This document shows, in pieces, positions 63,188 to 64,000 of a stretch of DNA of 64,000 nucleotides (position 1 is the stretch's first letter; every line of letters starts with the position of its first letter). Under the pieces are notes generated by a model. It was given only the letters and a program-made list of their open reading frames with translations. It was not told the origin of the DNA and searched no databases. The translations under genes and the position numbers were made by a program. Source of the stretch: Melioribacteraceae bacterium (GTDB lineage: Bacteria; Bacteroidota; Ignavibacteria; Ignavibacteriales; Melioribacteraceae); NCBI GenBank assembly GCA_026417375.1, contig JAOADJ010000031.1, positions 62,001 through 126,000 on the forward strand, written 5' to 3'.

Positions 63188-63952
63188 TTAAAAAATTCCT
63201 TTTATATACTGAATAAAAATTCCTCTATCAGCAATATTGGTATTTATTTTTTTATTCTGAATTAAATCTCTAAAATCTAATCCAAGAGTTAAACCATCAG
63301 CAATATCAAATCGAAAACCAAAATTTAAATATCCATTACCTTTTCCAAAGGAAATACTTTTATTATCGTTTAAAGCAATGTTGTATTCACCTACAAATGA
63401 AATAAATTCACCAATTGTTTTTTCAAAACCAAAAGCTAAATTCAGATCTTTATCATTATCATCACGTTCCAATGAATAATTAATAACAGAATGTAAACTT
63501 AAATACCCCAATAATTCATAATTTTTTGATGCTGCTAAAAAAATTCCGGGGGATTTAATTTCATATCTATTTAGTTTTTTATCAAAAATACCTTTGCCTT
63601 GTGAATCAAAACCTAATGCAAATGCTGGTAGTAAAATTGTTTCATCTAAAAATCTAAATTTTACATTTAGACCTGGAAGTTTATAAAAATCAATTTTACC
63701 AGTTCCGATAATGTTACTACCGCCATATGAAATACCAAAACTAAATCTTTCTAAAACTCCAACTTCTATTTTTGTAATTAGTACACCATAAGGCATCATT
63801 TCAAATGTAGCTGAAGAAAAACCTTTGTTAATTACTCCAGCTGTTGGCATATCAACTAAGAATCTATATTCATACTTTGCTGATGTACCACTTATTCCTT
63901 GAGAGTAATAATAATTAGTAGCAATAAAAAAAATTAACAAAAATTTCTTCAT
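63188..63952 (-). CDS. Predicted outer-membrane beta-barrel protein (possibly YjbH-like)
   Basis: A 254-residue protein with a signal peptide (FLLIFFIATNYYYSQG). The body is a series of amphipathic strands (VGVLERFSFGISYGGSNIIG, YLNFGFRFDIADGLTLGLDF) ending in Phe, as expected of a barrel. The early FLVDMPTAGVINKG segment resembles YjbH-type outer-membrane proteins linked to polysaccharide export, but I am not certain. Its ATG overlaps the stop of the preceding truncated gene (TAATG). Confidence 0.62.
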   Translation of the reverse strand: MKKFLLIFFIATNYYYSQGISGTSAKYEYRFLVDMPTAGVINKGFSSATFEMMPYGVLITKIEVGVLERFSFGISYGGSNIIGTGKIDFYKLPGLNVKFRFLDETILLPAFALGFDSQGKGIFDKKLNRYEIKSPGIFLAASKNYELLGYLSLHSVINYSLERDDNDKDLNLAFGFEKTIGEFISFVGEYNIALNDNKSISFGKGNGYLNFGFRFDIADGLTLGLDFRDLIQNKKINTNIADRGIFIQYIKGIF

Positions 63953-64000
63953 TATAGTTTTTTCTTAAATGTAGTGCCTGTTTTACTATCTTGTAAAATT
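63952..64000 (-). CDS. 3' end of a gene running off the window
   Basis: On the minus strand an open frame of 15 codons (ILQDSKTGTTFKKKL) ends in TAA whose last two bases are shared with the ATG of the next gene. The TAATG coupling supports a real upstream gene. Too little is visible to name it. Confidence 0.35.
   Translation of the reverse strand, partial: ILQDSKTGTTFKKKL

Overview
The window is one contiguous, very AT-rich, gene-dense bacterial chromosome segment. I recognise about 57 protein genes, one tRNA-Glu(CTC), several intrinsic terminators and some candidate promoters. I see no rRNA, CRISPR array, insertion sequence or prophage. The type IX secretion genes (PorU, PorV, a PorZ-like protein and C-terminal sorting domains), BshC of bacillithiol synthesis, DUF4292/DUF4296-type lipoproteins and TAnnTTTG promoter-like boxes point to the Bacteroidota/Chlorobiota group. 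Two bacterial microcompartment shell genes and the overall gene style suggest an Ignavibacteria-like member. That placement is inference from gene content.

Layout. 1-1.4 kb: end of DAHP synthase and tyrA (aromatic amino acids). 1.4-6.1 kb, minus strand: FAD oxidoreductase, an SDR with substituted catalytic residues, and a 3-hydroxyacyl-CoA dehydrogenase/acetate kinase pair with its own promoter and terminator. 6.3-10 kb: RecQ, a small lipoprotein, rhomboid protease. 10.1-12.5 kb: gap and pgk, separated by a hairpin terminator. 12.6-21.1 kb, mostly plus: Crp-type regulator, PHP phosphoesterase, PorZ-like propeller, ABC-F ATPase, ROK kinase (minus), BshC. 21.1-25.8 kb, minus operon: ymdB, folD, deoC, HicB-like gene, trmH, aroA. 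25.8-31 kb: exonuclease/GIY-YIG fusion, zinc-ribbon membrane protein, S41 protease, tmk, YbbR protein. 31.1-32.1 kb: two microcompartment shell genes. 32.1-38.1 kb: ruvX, rel/spoT, upp, CoA-disulfide-reductase-like protein, der. 38.1-50.3 kb: a block of exported proteins (DUF5683-like, metallopeptidase/PD40/barrel fusion, degenerate M6 protein with sorting domain, PorV, PorU). 50.4-53.1 kb: HD hydrolase, nth, [2Fe-2S] protein, tRNA-Glu, aldo/keto reductase. 53.2-60.6 kb: PQQ-like propeller, HAD phosphatase, TPR/DUF4292/EnvC envelope operon, orphan ATP-grasp protein, rsgA. 60.7-64 kb: outer-membrane proteins and a Tyr/Trp-rich low-complexity lipoprotein.

How the genes may work together. The strongest unusual signal is microcompartment-related. 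There is a BMC-H shell gene and a second BMC protein carrying an acidic linker and a C-terminal SAP/Rho-N-like helical domain. About 8 kb away, DeoC carries a roughly 68-residue N-terminal extension whose first 20 residues look like an encapsulation peptide. Deoxyribose-phosphate aldolase makes acetaldehyde and glyceraldehyde-3-phosphate, so a shell around it would hold the aldehyde, and AckA, GapA and Pgk could use the downstream products. This linkage is a hypothesis, because the aldehyde dehydrogenase, phosphotransacetylase and pentameric shell genes are not in the window.

Other points of note are an rsgA gene whose N-terminal domain is open upstream but has only an ATA codon as initiator, three convergent gene pairs sharing one TTAA as both stop codons, and several enzymes with missing catalytic residues (SDR, M6-like, EnvC-like).
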